The notes beneath the pieces were generated by a model. The model saw only the letters and a program-made list of their open reading frames with translations. It was not told the origin of the DNA and did no database searches. Below are positions 1 to 10,721 of a stretch of 64,000 nt of DNA, one piece after another; position 1 is the first letter of the stretch; the number at the start of each line of letters is the position of its first letter. A program made the position numbers and the translations under genes. The DNA lies in the NCBI GenBank assembly GCA_011109175.1, contig RDEW01000035.1, forward strand, positions 201,564 to 265,563, written 5' to 3'. This DNA is from Dicyema japonicum (taxonomy: Eukaryota > Dicyemida > Rhombozoa > Dicyemidae).

Positions 1-125
1 TTGTAATTGTATTAAGAGATTTTTAATGGGTTGGATTTTGTGTTCTGGTCCAATTGGAGTTTCAAGGACGATGAGCGTGATGCATGCTCACGATGGACTT
101 GCCATTGATCTCAATGCAATGAATA

Positions 126-371
126 TTACTGAATATGAGGATAGAACAGTTGAGAATTAATAATCTCATCAATCCCCTCGTTTTTCTTCAAAGCAAATTC
201 TTCTACGTTACTTTTAGGCCAGATGGGATTCAAAACCCACGCTTTGTGTGCACGACACTTTAGAAACTCGATACACTCGATTTCCCTTGAGACTATTATC
301 CACCAAAGAAGAATCAGATGCGAAGTAAATCCATTTTTAGAGGATGAAGACACGTTTCGTACTTCAGACAA
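126..371 (-). other. unassigned open frame, possible host exon
   Basis: An 81-codon frame on the minus strand shows mixed amino-acid composition, with Cys and Trp residues, and does not look like a LINE product. A possible 19-nt GT-AG intron just downstream would join it in frame to a further stretch running to about position 70. The plus strand is also open from about 25 to 160, so the coding strand is uncertain. I recognise no family. It could be part of a gene running off the left edge, or chance. Confidence 0.2.
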
Positions 372-654
372 TTAAACACGTGACTTACTCGTTTAGTAGT
401 GGCGGAATTTTCCATAAGTTGACCGATACAAGCACAAAGGAACCGCATGAGATAGTCTACCACCAAGCAAGTCCACATTCAACATTCAAGGAACAGTAAG
501 TAAAGGTCCGATAATCAAAATCCTCTGAGTTAGGACGGTGTCTCCTCTCCTAATAAGGAGATGAAGTTAGTGAAGATTCTGAAATAGATAATGAAGAGAA
601 GCGGATGTCATTCTTAAAAATTTAAGGCCTAACTAATAATTCCTTTGCCCCACC

Positions 655-850
655 TCAAGACAGGCTCTTCCAAGTTCCCCCAATATGGGTCAGACGGGAT
701 TCGAACTCAGATGTTGGCACATCCGATGCTTCCTTGTATTAAAAATTTCGCGTATCCAATCTCTCCTGAGTCCAATAAGAAGGACTAGAGGTTATATCCA
801 CATTGATGAGATGAAACCATTAAATGTACAAGAAATATTTCTGGAGAGTA
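655..850 (-). repeat. tRNA-derived SINE-like repeat, family 3
   Basis: Read on the minus strand it contains a Pol III box B-like motif (its complement GGGATTCGAAC lies near 699). The same order of motifs recurs at about 19,560-19,735 and 60,715-60,890: the box B complement, then ATGCTTCCTTG or similar, then CTCC.GAGT, then GATGAGATGAA. This is a dispersed, diverged, tRNA-related retroposon. There is no coding capacity. Confidence 0.5.
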
Positions 851-1209
851 ATCTAAGTATGAACAACTTGCTTTGCTTGACGTTCTGACGCCAAGTTCTC
901 TAAGGTTCTCTAATCCCCCAAAGGCATCTGAAATACGCAACTCGGGGAAATCCATAACTATATGCGAGGATTTACCTGAGGCTCAAGAATGATTTGTTTG
1001 CTATATGTCCCTTCAAGTAAAAGAAATCAGTGACTAATAGAAAAGTGACTACCAAAAGCAAACGCTCCCACAGATAAGTCAGAAAAATCGAGTGCAGCGG
1101 GGAATTTAGAACGGTAGCCTTGCGATCGTCCCTTAACCACTAATTGATGTTCATCCCACCTTGGAAGCTATCTGAGACGGTTGGGTCCATGACGCTACTC
1201 ATGTAGAAC

Positions 1210-1310
1210 GAAAGAAGAGATGGAATAGAGGGAAGGTAACCCTGGATTAAGTAGCAATCGGGAGGAATCGAACCCATTGAGAATTGTTAGAAACATCTTA
1301 ACCACTAATT
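1210..1310 (-). repeat. degenerate tRNA-like repeat
   Basis: The minus strand carries AGTGGTTAAGATG followed about 20 nt later by GGGTTCGATTCC, the spacing and motifs of Pol III boxes A and B. No cloverleaf with good stems can be drawn, so I call it a tRNA-derived repeat and not a tRNA gene. The following 1,330-1,600 is open on both strands and unassigned. Confidence 0.3.
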
Positions 1311-1689
1311 ATTCAATATTACGCATCACAATAATCCAGCAGAAAGAATTGAGTGGGTGTTTCCCCTGACAACTGCTTTAGAACAGCCACTTGGTTTCCC
1401 GACGATCGATACTCACTTTCGATATCATGGACCCGTGATTTAGACAAGAGACTGCCTTGGGCCGAAGACTCCGCTCGTCTCGAGGACAATGGGATGTACA
1501 TGGAATCTGGTGGAGAAGCTGTCGCATTACCAAATTTTGGGATTCTCGAATGGTACATTATATTGTCAACTAATAATTTATTTGACCGATAAAATATTGT
1601 CTGTAAAAAAACAAAACCTAATTAGACTGAAAGCATTAATTTTTTGACAGTTTTAAGCTTCATTAGCATATTTTGTCAGTCTTAAGAAT

Positions 1690-3115
1690 TTAATTATTAT
1701 TATTATTATTATTATTATCAGCACTGCCGAGAACACATAAAAAAACAAAAGTCAATTAAGGTTCCCTTGTGCCGCGCCGGCCACCCTTTGCACCAATCGC
1801 ATCCAAAGACCTCTCCGTTTCGCAAGATCTCTTAGTTCATCGAAGTCAACCATTGTTTTCAACTCCCTGCCTATGGCTTTTAGGTCCTCATTTAACGTGA
1901 TAGGTATGGTTGTTCTAGGCCTTCCTCGGAATGATTTTGTTTTTTCCATGAAATATTCATCTATTACGCGATTTGCTGGGACATCCAGGTCCATCCTCAG
2001 AATGTGACCGAACAGTCTCCATCTCGATCTTCTGATTTCCATGGATAATAGTTCTGTTTTGCTCAACTTATATAATTGTTCGTTTTTGATCTTCATTTTG
2101 TAGTGAATATTAAGTGCCTTCCGAAGCATACTGCGGTCGAAACTGTCAATAGACTCCATTGCCCGTTTAGACAAACCCCATGTCCCACAGTTATATATTA
2201 GGATGGGCACAACAAAGTATTTGTATATCATAAGCTTTATTTTTCCACAAAGTCTTCTTCCCGAACTCCATATTTTAGATAGGCTTCTGAAAGCACCAGA
2301 TGCAAGGATTTTCCGTCGAGCTACATCTTCCTCGTCCCCCAAGAGCGATCCGACCTTCTTATGTCTTCTCCACGTCTCGTCAGATATCCTCTCTGCACGG
2401 CTGAATGATGTAAATTCCGTTTTGTCAGTGTTTATCTTCAAGAACCATTTTTTGAAAATGTTAGGAAGATGTTCGTTATGTACTTGAGAAATTCAGAATC
2501 ATCCGATACAAAGTCCAGATCGTCTGCGTAAATCAACTCATAATATTGTCCTTTAATGGATAATCTGAAAATCCCTCAGTGCAGCCTCAAGATAAATAAT
2601 AAATAGAATAGGAGACAACGAATCCCCTTGTGGAACTCCCGAGTGGTTTTAAAAAAATTGGAAGCGGTATTTTCCGATTTTGACAGCCAGGTGAGTATCT
2701 TCTAGGAGCAAGGAAATAATTCTAACATCATCCGTATCTAGAAATGTATTCAGAATGTTAATAAGTAGTCCCCTGTGTACAGAGTCGAATGCACGACTCA
2801 TGTCGATCCCCAGAACTTCTATGCATTTTTTGTATTTCTGACATATAGCGCCAGACCATCTGTGCGTCCATACTATGTCGGCGGTTGATCTTTTTTCCCT
2901 GAAACCGCTTTGTCCAGGCGATAAGAATTTGTCGACTTTCCCTTTGATTCGATTTAATACAATGATAGAGAGGGTTTTCCGTAAGACCGATAATAGAATT
3001 ATTGGTCTTAGACTGTTTGCGGGACCTCTAGGTTTCCCAGGTTTTGGTATTGGAATTAGCCATCCTCTCCAATTCCAAGCTATGTTCGCCTTAAGAATTT
3101 AATAGCTGCGATAAA
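1690..3115 (-). pseudogene. RTE-like LINE, 3' half of RT, broken
   Basis: A minus-strand non-LTR retrotransposon fragment. The 5' part (3,115 to 2,440) holds RT core pieces in several frames: a PKPG...LRPI block, then an MSRAFDS block and a GVPQGDSLSP block. The longest intact frame (2,441-1,752, 229 codons) is the RT C-terminus, with YNCGTWGLSKRAM and the RSRWRLFGHILRM motif typical of the RTE/related APE LINE tail, ending AAQGNLN. Its 3' end carries TTCTCGGCAGTGCT followed by an (ATA)n tract at 1,691-1,719, as expected for a LINE 3' terminus. Stops and frameshifts in the core make it inactive. The endonuclease part is absent, so the copy is 5' truncated. Confidence 0.85.
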
Positions 3116-4018
3116 CAGACTATCCTACTTTTGTAAAGCATTTGGACAGCATGTTACCTCTTCATGCCAAAGAAAATTCAACTTTGTGAAGCCGGCCCTT
3201 CGACAGTTTAGTAATTCTTTAATTTTGTCGTTGGTCATCTATAAAGCCAATATATCGAGCCAAACATCGATTATGGATTGCCACGTGTGGAACGAACCTA
3301 GCAAAACACACTTAAAGAATATCAAGGATTTCCAATCCTTAGTTATTGGATCTTTAATAAGTTTTTCACCTCCGTAATTGACCTTACCGCTTTTTGTAGG
3401 AAATAACACAGATCTAAGATGATGAAGTTACTGGGAGAGGCTGAGATACGTAATGCTCTCGCTCACTTAATTTGATGGTGATTTCTTGAAATAATAATGG
3501 AATGTCGCTCTCAAATCAATAAGCGATAATAGAATAAAATAAGTTATTTTCGGCTATTAGGAAATCCCTAATGTTCAATTTATAATTCCGAATGAAGTAT
3601 TACCCCATAAAATACAAATCCAGTATATCTACGTTAGCAGGATAGAGTAGTGTCATAAATGCAAAGATATCCAGATAGTTCCGGGAGCTGCTGTTCATTC
3701 CTGTTGAACGTTATACGCATCTACGATGCTTCGAGGACTGACGAGTGACCGTCGTCAATGAATTCCACACTACAGAGCCGAAATTTCTGCTATACTTAAG
3801 CATTACGAGTCGCTGAGAATAAAGGAGGACTGATTGTTAAAAGAAAAAAACCAAAAAGGGTACAACTGCCCCAAAAAACAGCTATATTAGTAAGTAACCC
3901 TAAATCTTGATTTATAAGTAAATCATAGCAACACAATTAAACCCTAACAAGAATACAAAACAAAATAGATAAGGGACATTAGAAAGACAAATTAAGAATT
4001 ACGCACTTAAACCATTCC
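3116..4018. other. intergenic, with a SINE fragment
   Basis: No coding frame recognised. At about 3,700-3,790 (plus) there is a fragment of SINE family 1: CGCATCTACGATGC followed by GACGAGTGA. The rest is unannotated AT-rich sequence. Confidence 0.4.
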
Positions 4019-5311
4019 CTACACTAAGACACCACAACTACCATTGACACGACGTCTAGCCTCCTTCAGCACTCCGTATTTGTGGTCAATATCCTTTACA
4101 GCATCAACGATAAAGTTTATCATAGCCAAAGCCCGTCTCACATTCTTTTGTAGTCCACAGATATTCAGCTCTATTCCGTCTTCAGTATCTTTCACACCAA
4201 GGTCCATAACAAAGCTCCTGTCAACTACCTTCCTGATATTCCTATTTTCTTCCCCGAAAACGCTTCCTACGGTCACAAATCAACAATTACTTGCATATCG
4301 GCGGTCCAGCACATATAACTCCCGGACATAAGTCAGCTGTGCGCAAGCATCCCTCAGCCCTTCCTTGGTATTAGCATACACGTGGATGAATCCAGTGCTT
4401 TCGTCAACTCGAATGTCCACCACGCCTTCCAGGTTCCGCACACGGTTTATATTCCTACCCTCCTTTCCAATCACGTATTTTATATGTGACGAGGCCACGG
4501 GAATCTTGTCACAGAATAGCCCAGCCATTTCTTCGTCGGCCTTAAGCAATCTGGCTCGGCAGGAACGGATCTGCTCTCCCAGTCGCTGTTCCTTCTTCAC
4601 AAAACGAAAGAAGAACTCAATAACTCCAAGAACCCGTCCGAGATCATCCGAACATCCAGTCTGACGGTTATTTATAAACTTACTATCATAACCAAGTGAC
4701 CATCAATATAATTCAGACTGAATTTGTCACACATACGCTCTTAAGACGTGCAAGGTTTTCGTCTGTCTTCACACTTGAAATTAGAGCACGTGTTACCCAT
4801 CACGAATAGACGTTGGGACAGATATTGCAAAGAAGTGATAACGAGGCGCCGATGAGTTGTTCATCGGAAGACTACAGTAAGGAATAATCATACTTTGTAT
4901 TAGGGACACGGGATTCGTCTTTCACATAAGACGGCTTGGCGACTACACAGGCTGGAAGTTTCTTCACGGTAAAAAATTCTCCGCGCACATCATCAACCGT
5001 GACCATGGTCCAGGCTTTCACAGCCTCCTCTTTTAATTCCACACATAGCTCAATTTCAGACCCAGACGTGATTTCAGTCATTGGGGCAGTTTGAATTGGC
5101 ATTCTACACTGACTGAATGGGTATTTGGCAGTAGAAAGTCCGCTGCAATAAGTCAAAGTCATACTTATCAAACGTGACCAGGATACATTGCTCTACTATT
5201 GATCTGACATAAGCCTAAAAGATATTAAAACTATTTGTATGATACCTTCACCCAGACGTTGGGTTTTGGAGCCACCTCCACTTCAAAAAGACCAACCAGC
5301 TCGCTGTACAT
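4019..5311 (-). CDS. FMR1/FXR-like RNA-binding protein (tandem Agenet/Tudor plus KH domains)
   Basis: The family binds mRNA and regulates translation; members have two Agenet/Tudor domains, a KH0-like region, KH1, KH2 and a C-terminal RGG tail. Deduced exons (minus): 5311-5246, 5214-5165, 5142-4894, 4871-4797, 4762-4748, 4717-4684, 4660-4291, 4266-4019. These give 1,107 nt, 368 codons plus stop. Introns are 31, 22, 22, 34, 30, 23 and 24 nt, all GT-AG. The 15-nt exon and the two introns around it are tentative. The start MYSELVGLFEVEV opens Tudor 1; RGEFFTVKKLPAC matches Tudor 2. KH1 has an intact GKEG loop (VIGKEGRNI). In KH2 the GxxG loop reads GEEN (VFGEENRNI), so its nucleic-acid loop is degenerate. 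The protein stops soon after KH2, without an RGG tail. Without splicing, an in-frame TGA at 4282-4280 would interrupt KH2; the 24-nt intron 4290-4267 removes it. Family call firm; orthology to FMR1 versus FXR1/2 not decidable. Confidence 0.85.
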
Positions 5312-5834
5312 AACAATATGACCACGTTAAAATTATTTTTGAATTTATTATTTAGGTTCTCCAGAATAAAATTATAATTTTAAATAAAAATTTAATATTA
5401 TTAAAATTATTGTAAAATTAGTTTAATATGAAATTTTGAATAATTTTTATATAACACATTTTATTAAAATATTTTCAGTTAATTTATTAAGGCATTTCTA
5501 ATTATACAACAAATTGATGTAATTTGAATTAAATTCAGTCACGTTAAATTTTATTTATTCATATTTGATTTGTCTAGTTAAATGACTTCCTTCCTTAATT
5601 ATACTTCCTTTCCAAATTTAGAAAAAATCTTTCAAGATAATCTTTCTTCTATTATTGGTGGTGAGCACGTGTTCTATCCGGCTCGATTTTGTTTAATGAT
5701 AACAATTATTAATTATGCTAATTATCTTTGAACGTTTAATTTATTTGTGCTTTCTAATTTTTATTCTTTTTTTCAAGCAACTTAATAACAAATCGCCTGC
5801 GGTTGCCAAGGGACAGTGGACATTGCGGGGGACG
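5312..5834. promoter_or_regulatory. shared 5' region between divergent genes
   Basis: Very AT-rich stretch of about 520 nt between the FMR1-like start (minus) and the next start at 5835 (plus). The arrangement is head to head, so any promoter elements for both should lie here. I see no specific motif I can name. Confidence 0.3.
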
Positions 5835-6336
5835 ATGGCTATTCCAAAGCGCCTTGAGTGTCTGGTTTCCAATCTTCCCGGGTAAGTTGAAAGGTTTGCT
5901 AAGGACTGATAGCGTCGCCTTTGGCAAAAGGTTGAGGGCTTAGTTCATTAGTAACCAAGTTCACTCATATCTCCCAGAGCTGTACCAACTATTGTCACTA
6001 TTGTCTGAGATTGGACTTTCAATTACGGACCCTAAGCTTCGTGTTATAGATAAGAGTCTGTACCAAAATGACCTACTCATGGTCCCGAAAACAATAATTT
6101 CGTAAATTCAAGCGATCAGGGACTAAAAGACGTCATTAAAATTAGATTCTTATTTACAAGTAATTAGAAGTGTTAGTCACAGGAAATATCAGCACTCTGA
6201 TGAGGAACTAGAGGAAGATGAATCAGAAGATGAGCTTGACGACGAAGAACCGGGAGAAAATATAGCACTCGCAATACCCTTTCCAATTTCTTCAAAGACA
6301 TCTATAACATCCTTATCAGCTAAATTCAGCATTTAA
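5835..6336 (+). CDS. unidentified four-exon protein with acidic C-terminal region
   Basis: The frame was reconstructed with short GT-AG introns: exons 5835-5881, 5904-5930, 5952-6101 and 6168-6336, giving 393 nt (130 residues). Introns are 22, 21 and 66 nt; the last is long for this genome and its acceptor is the least certain point. The protein starts MAIPKRLECLVSNLPG, has a Leu-rich, probably helical middle (YLPELYQLLSLLSEIGL), then an acidic run of Glu/Asp (SDEELEEDESEDELDDEE) and a Ser/Ile-rich end. No transmembrane segment or signal peptide. I do not recognise the family. Its stop (6334-6336) overlaps the stop of the convergent GTF2H5 gene. Support comes from continuous phase across three introns; function unknown. 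Confidence 0.55.
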
Positions 6337-6605
6337 GGCATACTAAAATGACATGAAGACGAGTGTCCATCGGATGACGGTTCACTGGGAGATACAGTTC
6401 TTTCCTTCCGAATGACAGTAATGCCATTAAATTTAGATTTTATAAATTCTTCATATTCTTCTTTAATGATGATGTGGGTGCTGTCCAAATCAGTGACTAT
6501 AAATTTTTCAAGGTCATCCGACTCCTCATTTAACTTGACAATTTGGCGTTTTGTCTGTTTATCACATTCTATGACTAATCCTCCCATATCTTTAGTGTTT
6601 GGCAT
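6333..6605 (-). CDS. GTF2H5: TFIIH subunit 5 (TTDA/Tfb5 homologue)
   Basis: GTF2H5 is the smallest core TFIIH subunit; it stabilises the complex by binding p52 and is needed for nucleotide excision repair. The 90-residue single-exon frame matches the family over residues 8-60: GGLVIECDKQTKR, then a LNEES segment, EKFIVTDLDSTHIII and a helical EEYEEFIKSKF. Human GTF2H5 is 71 residues; this one has about 20 extra C-terminal residues rich in Ser (SPSEPSSDGHSSS). That may be a real extension or a missed intron. The start ATG at 6605 places the beta strand at the usual distance from the N-terminus. It converges on the 5835-6336 gene with overlapping stops. Confidence 0.85.
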   Translation of the reverse strand: MPNTKDMGGLVIECDKQTKRQIVKLNEESDDLEKFIVTDLDSTHIIIKEEYEEFIKSKFNGITVIRKERTVSPSEPSSDGHSSSCHFSMP

Positions 6606-7690
6606 ATTAGCTAATAAAACTGATGCAACAAATATATTATTTTTCTAAAAAAATTGAATTTAAAAATATATTGCGACCAAAGAAATTCACAATTTTGTGA
6701 TAAATTTGTATTAATTTTTCCAGAAAATTATTGTGACGGACGAGGTTGTGTCGGCTCTCCAATCTTCAGTAACATCACCAGAACTATCCGCTGGAGAAAG
6801 GCGGAGAAGGCTAAAGGGAAGAAGGACCAAAGTTTCTTAACCGGTTCACTTTCCATGTGTTTTATGTTGAGTCACAAGTAGGAAGTCTTCGTCTTTGCTC
6901 AAGAACCTGGGACGTCTGGCCCAGTCAGAATGACTTCCATTTGTTTTAGAAATAGTGTATTACAAATAATATTGAGTACCTCTTAGCTATTCCCCCAATC
7001 TGTTGCATACTGGTGCTACTCGGGAGACATGAGAACTTTGGCTAAAGTTCTTCCATTTCCATCTCCTAAAATCACGAAGAGATCAATATTGGGGTCTACG
7101 GCAATCAAGGTGAATCCTAGCATCATCGCACATTCCTTCAGCTTTCTTGTTGCCAAAGTTGACCCAAGATGGTAAAACGTGGCTCTCTAAGAAAGTCACA
7201 TCTTATTTATCCCCCAATCGGTAAGTTATAAATGAAAAACAAGACAAGCATAGAATAATTATTATTGACAACATTCACATAGTAACTGTCATCCTATACG
7301 TTCTGGTTTCTACAGGTGTGTGTAGCCTTACATCATCTCATCCATGCTCGAGAGAAGTAAAAAAGACAAGGGCTTTCGTCCACCACAAAGCTATGGAGAC
7401 ATTTCATGCAATAAAAGCACGTGAGAAACTTGTGAGTCGCTGAAATTCAATACAGTACATCCGAAATGATTTCTGCACACAAAAAAACCACAAAACCGTA
7501 CATAGGACATAACCATCAAGATTACATTTGATAAAGTTGAAAATAAGAGTTAGAATCTAGCCTAACCCAAAATTTCGAGTTCGCTCCCCCAAAAAATTTA
7601 AAAACCAATTTCTCACCACGATTTTTAAATCTAACAGAATTCGAATTTTATTCACAAAATTAGTTAGATTCCTTAAGAATTTTCCTGCTT
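6606..7690. other. intergenic, no firm gene
   Basis: A plus-strand frame near 6,722-6,841, after a possible acceptor AG, encodes about 38 residues ending in Arg-rich sequence. It could be a small exon but has no family match. Around 7,270-7,440 there is diverged repeat-like sequence resembling 19,510-19,560. Nothing else is supported. Confidence 0.2.
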
Positions 7691-7696
7691 TTAGTT

Positions 7697-9240
7697 TTAA
7701 TTAATTCTTCGAAACTCGGTTTTTTGTTTGCTAGTGCAATTCGTCTCAGGGTTAAGAGCGTTTTGGTACTTATTTTTATAATAGTAGAGATGAAAATCCA
7801 GATTCACAGCCAAGTTATTGAAAGAATTTATCGAATCAATATTTTCAATATCATCGATAATTATTTCCATTTCATAGGAAATATCGTCATTTTCATTCTC
7901 TAATTCAACAACACCAATGTCGCTGTGAAGGGATCGTCGATGCCAAAGGGCTGCACCCGCTCTCGTGCAAAAGGAGCGCGGGCAGAGCACCCCGCCATGC
8001 TGCTATGAACAACATTGTCTTGCGAGCTCTTGAAGCGGCAGGCTTCCCGGCAGTACTGGAACCTGTGGGATTGGACCGCGGAGATGGGAAAAGACCGGAT
8101 GGGTTAACTATCTTTCCGTTCACTGAGGGAAAATCGCTCGTATGGGACTGCACTGTTGTGGATTCTTTCTCGAACTTGATGATGCTCAGCTCGGCGCAGT
8201 CTGCTGGATCGGCAGCTGATCTGGCCGAGAAAATCAAGATTAAAAAATATGGCGAAATTGGAGACCGCTAGCTAGACAATCGAGACGTCTGGTGCGGCTG
8301 GAAATATTACAGCCTCTTTCCTAAAGGAAATCGAGGGAAAATTGGCCCACCGCAAGAAAGACGTGCGGGAAGCGGTCTGAGGCAAAGAATTGGTATCGCA
8401 GTTGTTCGCGGAAACGCTTACTCCGTGATGTCAGCAGCCGCTCTCCCCCATAGTTAATAAATAATATTTTATTGTTAATAAATTTTTGATATACCGAAAA
8501 AAAATTCAACATATGCGACATTGCTTTATTCAGATTTTTCTGCTAAAATAGACTGTAGCCTTGAATGCAAAAAATCAAGATGCCATTTGCAAAACACATT
8601 CCCAACTTGGCCGTTTTAGATAACCTTTTGGTGTAATTTCTTTGACAGACATCCACTTATCCCACTCATTTCTCAAATATGACTTGAATGCAGAATTAAC
8701 TCTTACATCCAGCGGTTGAAGATGTGGAGTGTTTTGCAGGTATAAACAATAAACAGTACGTAAGTATTCATTTTTAGTTCGTTAATTATAGATTCCTTTT
8801 TATGACTTCCAAAAAATCCATAATAAAGACTTTTTATTCAAAAAATTTCCTCTTTTCGAAAAACAACTGTGTACCCAGTATTTCATTAGAAAATCGTTCA
8901 TAGAACCTTCGTAAGTTAATGAATAGATAAACCTCCTTCAGACCCAACAGTAATATTTTTGGAATTTTACATTTAGGAACTTTTTGAGACCTTTCAAAAT
9001 AATAAGACTCTGAACAATCTTCCTGCTGCAGATATGCATAATACCACAGTGAATCAGGTTTTTCCGTGTCCTGTTCAACATGCTTCAACATTTTTTTCAC
9101 CAATAAACGAAATTTTTGACGATCCAATCATATAAAAATAAACTGGAGTCTCGTCCATATTAAATAAGTTTCTGGTTCATAGTCCTCAGTTGCTAACTTT
9201 GACGCGAGAAAATAATCTGATAGCCAGTCCTTTTAATCTT
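7697..9240 (-). mobile_element. pogo/Tigger-like transposase remnant, split by a LINE
   Basis: Minus-strand pieces of a Tc1/mariner-superfamily (pogo) DDE transposase. Near 9,165 the frame reads LFNMDETPVYFYM, the block around the first catalytic Asp (MDETPV). Near 8,720-8,590 it reads LQNTPHLQPLDVRVNSAFKS, matching the LQPLDV...FK block after the last catalytic residue, then LKRPSWECVLQM. Frame breaks between these blocks make it inactive. On the far side of the inserted LINE, 7,901-7,697 continues as a 70-codon acidic frame (ENENDDISYE...) that fits the variable C-terminus of such transposases. Terminal inverted repeats were not located. Confidence 0.7.
7911..8502 (+). mobile_element. restriction-like-endonuclease LINE, 3' fragment (copy A)
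   Basis: Plus-strand C-terminal part of a non-LTR element. It begins in the Cys/His cluster (HQCRCEGIVDAKG, then HPLSC, then RH), followed by GLDRGDGKRPDG and SLVWDCTVVDS. The RPDG...WD pattern resembles the PD-(D/E)XK nuclease of R2-type LINEs. After 8,270 it is frameshifted and carries a stop, so it is dead. The 3' UTR is short, with the near-palindromic TTAATAAATAATATTTTATT shared with copy B. AATTCAACA occurs at 7902-7910 and 8503-8511, a candidate target-site duplication. The insert interrupts the pogo remnant. Confidence 0.75.
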
Positions 9241-9339
9241 CGATAGTCTATTATCTTGTTGGCCTACATGTGTCAGTCGTATACTTGTCAGGTGATGTCT
9301 TTTACAGAAATTGAAATCTATTATCAGAAAGGTTGGCTA

Positions 9340-9892
9340 GCTTCTAGGAGACTCTGAAGATGTAGTAGGAAGATCCTTGCTATTAGTGCATTGAAAAAAT
9401 ATCGTCAATATGGAGCCACAAGATGAAGATAGGACTAGGCTTAGAATATACAAAGCTTTTGTCATCCCGGTACTAACCTACAACTCTGGGACTTGGGGAA
9501 TCTCTAAACGGGAAATGACCGTCTTGACTTCCACAGAGCTCAGCTTCAATCAAGATCAACTGGCCTATGAAGATCTCTAATGAAACTTTATTAAATTGGT
9601 GATGATATTTTCAAATCAAATGGAGCTCTTTGGCCACGTGTTACGTCTAAATGACCAGGTCCTCGCAAATGTCCAATGGACAATTACTTCGCACACACAG
9701 GAGCCGGATTCCGCGAAAGGCCAAGAACGACACTTCCGATTATCTTGGCGGACGACCTGAACCACCTAAGAGAACTTGCGCGCAACAGAGGATCATGGTG
9801 GAGGCTGACGGAAAGGATGGTGATTCTGAATACGGCACAAGGGAAACTTAACTAATTTTATGTTTTCTCGGAGTGCTTTTTGATGATAATAA
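9340..9892 (+). pseudogene. RTE-like LINE 3' end, broken
   Basis: Plus-strand degraded RT C-terminus: a GDSEDVVGRSL-type block, then YNSGTWGISKRE, FGHVLRLN and RPRTTLPIILADDL, ending AQGNLT in shifting frames. It closely matches the 39.9-40.5 kb copy at the nucleotide level (CTCTGGGACTTGGGGAATCT in both). The 3' end has TTCTCGGAGTGCT and ATGATAATAAT, the same terminus as the 1.7 kb copy. Confidence 0.75.
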
Positions 9893-10289
9893 TTTATCAG
9901 AACATTTAAACTCAGAAATTTTTAAATCTCCTATCAATGAGCATATGATTTCTCTTAAACGTCGGTAGCTCACAATTGTATTGTAGGTAATCTTTTAGAT
10001 TTTATTCATTCAAACAGTTTTTTTTTCAATTTCAGGAAAAAATGCTTTTTTCTTCCAGAAGTTCCTAAATAAGCCCATGGGCCTATTTTCGGAAGGCTTA
10101 TTTTCAGAAAACCCCGGTAATCATGATGTTTGAAATTATTTCTCGCACCCCAATCGGGAAGCTCTGCTATAGACACTATGAAAAAAACCATTTTCTATTA
10201 AAATTTTCTGAAATCTCAGTGGTTAGAGAGTCTCCAGTCAATCTTAATATTAAATACTTTTCTCGAGAGCCATATTACCTATTCTCCGG

Positions 10290-10570
10290 CCATACAGGAT
10301 ACACACTTTATTAAAGTAAAGGACAGTTATTATGACTAATCGTAGAAAGAGTGGAAAAACCTTGAATAATCTTCACTTCTATTTTTATTTCTGTTGCGTG
10401 TGATTCCTTTATAGACGATCCGGTTACGCAGTGAAGTATTCTCTGAAGACGTCACTCGTCAATCCAAAGCATCGTAGATATGTGGAACCTTCAGCCGGAA
10501 TGTACAGCCGTGAGATTTGAACCATGGGCCATCAGGCCTTTGCCGACATGACACTACGCCATCCATGTTT
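10290..10570 (-). repeat. SINE family 1, tRNA-derived
   Basis: The reverse complement has a tRNA-like head (box B-like GGTTCAAATC near 10,522), the body motifs ACGAGTGACGTC and CACTGCG, an A-rich internal tract, and the terminal TAATAAAG..TGTGT segment. The same order occurs at 15,757-15,965 and 29,478-29,735. Diverged copy. Confidence 0.6.
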
Positions 10571-10721
10571 AATATTTAAAAACAAAGAAATAATCGCATG
10601 CAATTAAATAAGAAGAAAACATGTTTAATGTAACAATAAATTTAGAAAATTATTTTATTTATTAAATTAAAATTAGAAAAATTTAAATTTTATGATAATA
10701 TAATTTTTGAACTTATCAACC

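Noticed and set aside
1319-1592. 79-codon frames open on both strands at the same place
   Set aside because: No family resemblance, no splice context, and being open on both strands suggests base composition and not coding.
4280-4282. In-frame TGA inside KH2 of the FMR1-like gene, read as possible stop-codon recoding or selenocysteine
   Set aside because: A 24-nt GT-AG intron (4,290-4,267) removes it and gives a residue-for-residue KH2 alignment, and other genes show the same kind of intron. TGA is a normal stop elsewhere in the window.
8321-8521. Minus-strand frame with ATG at 8,521
   Set aside because: Runs antisense through the LINE 3' region; the ATG lies in flanking pogo-derived sequence.
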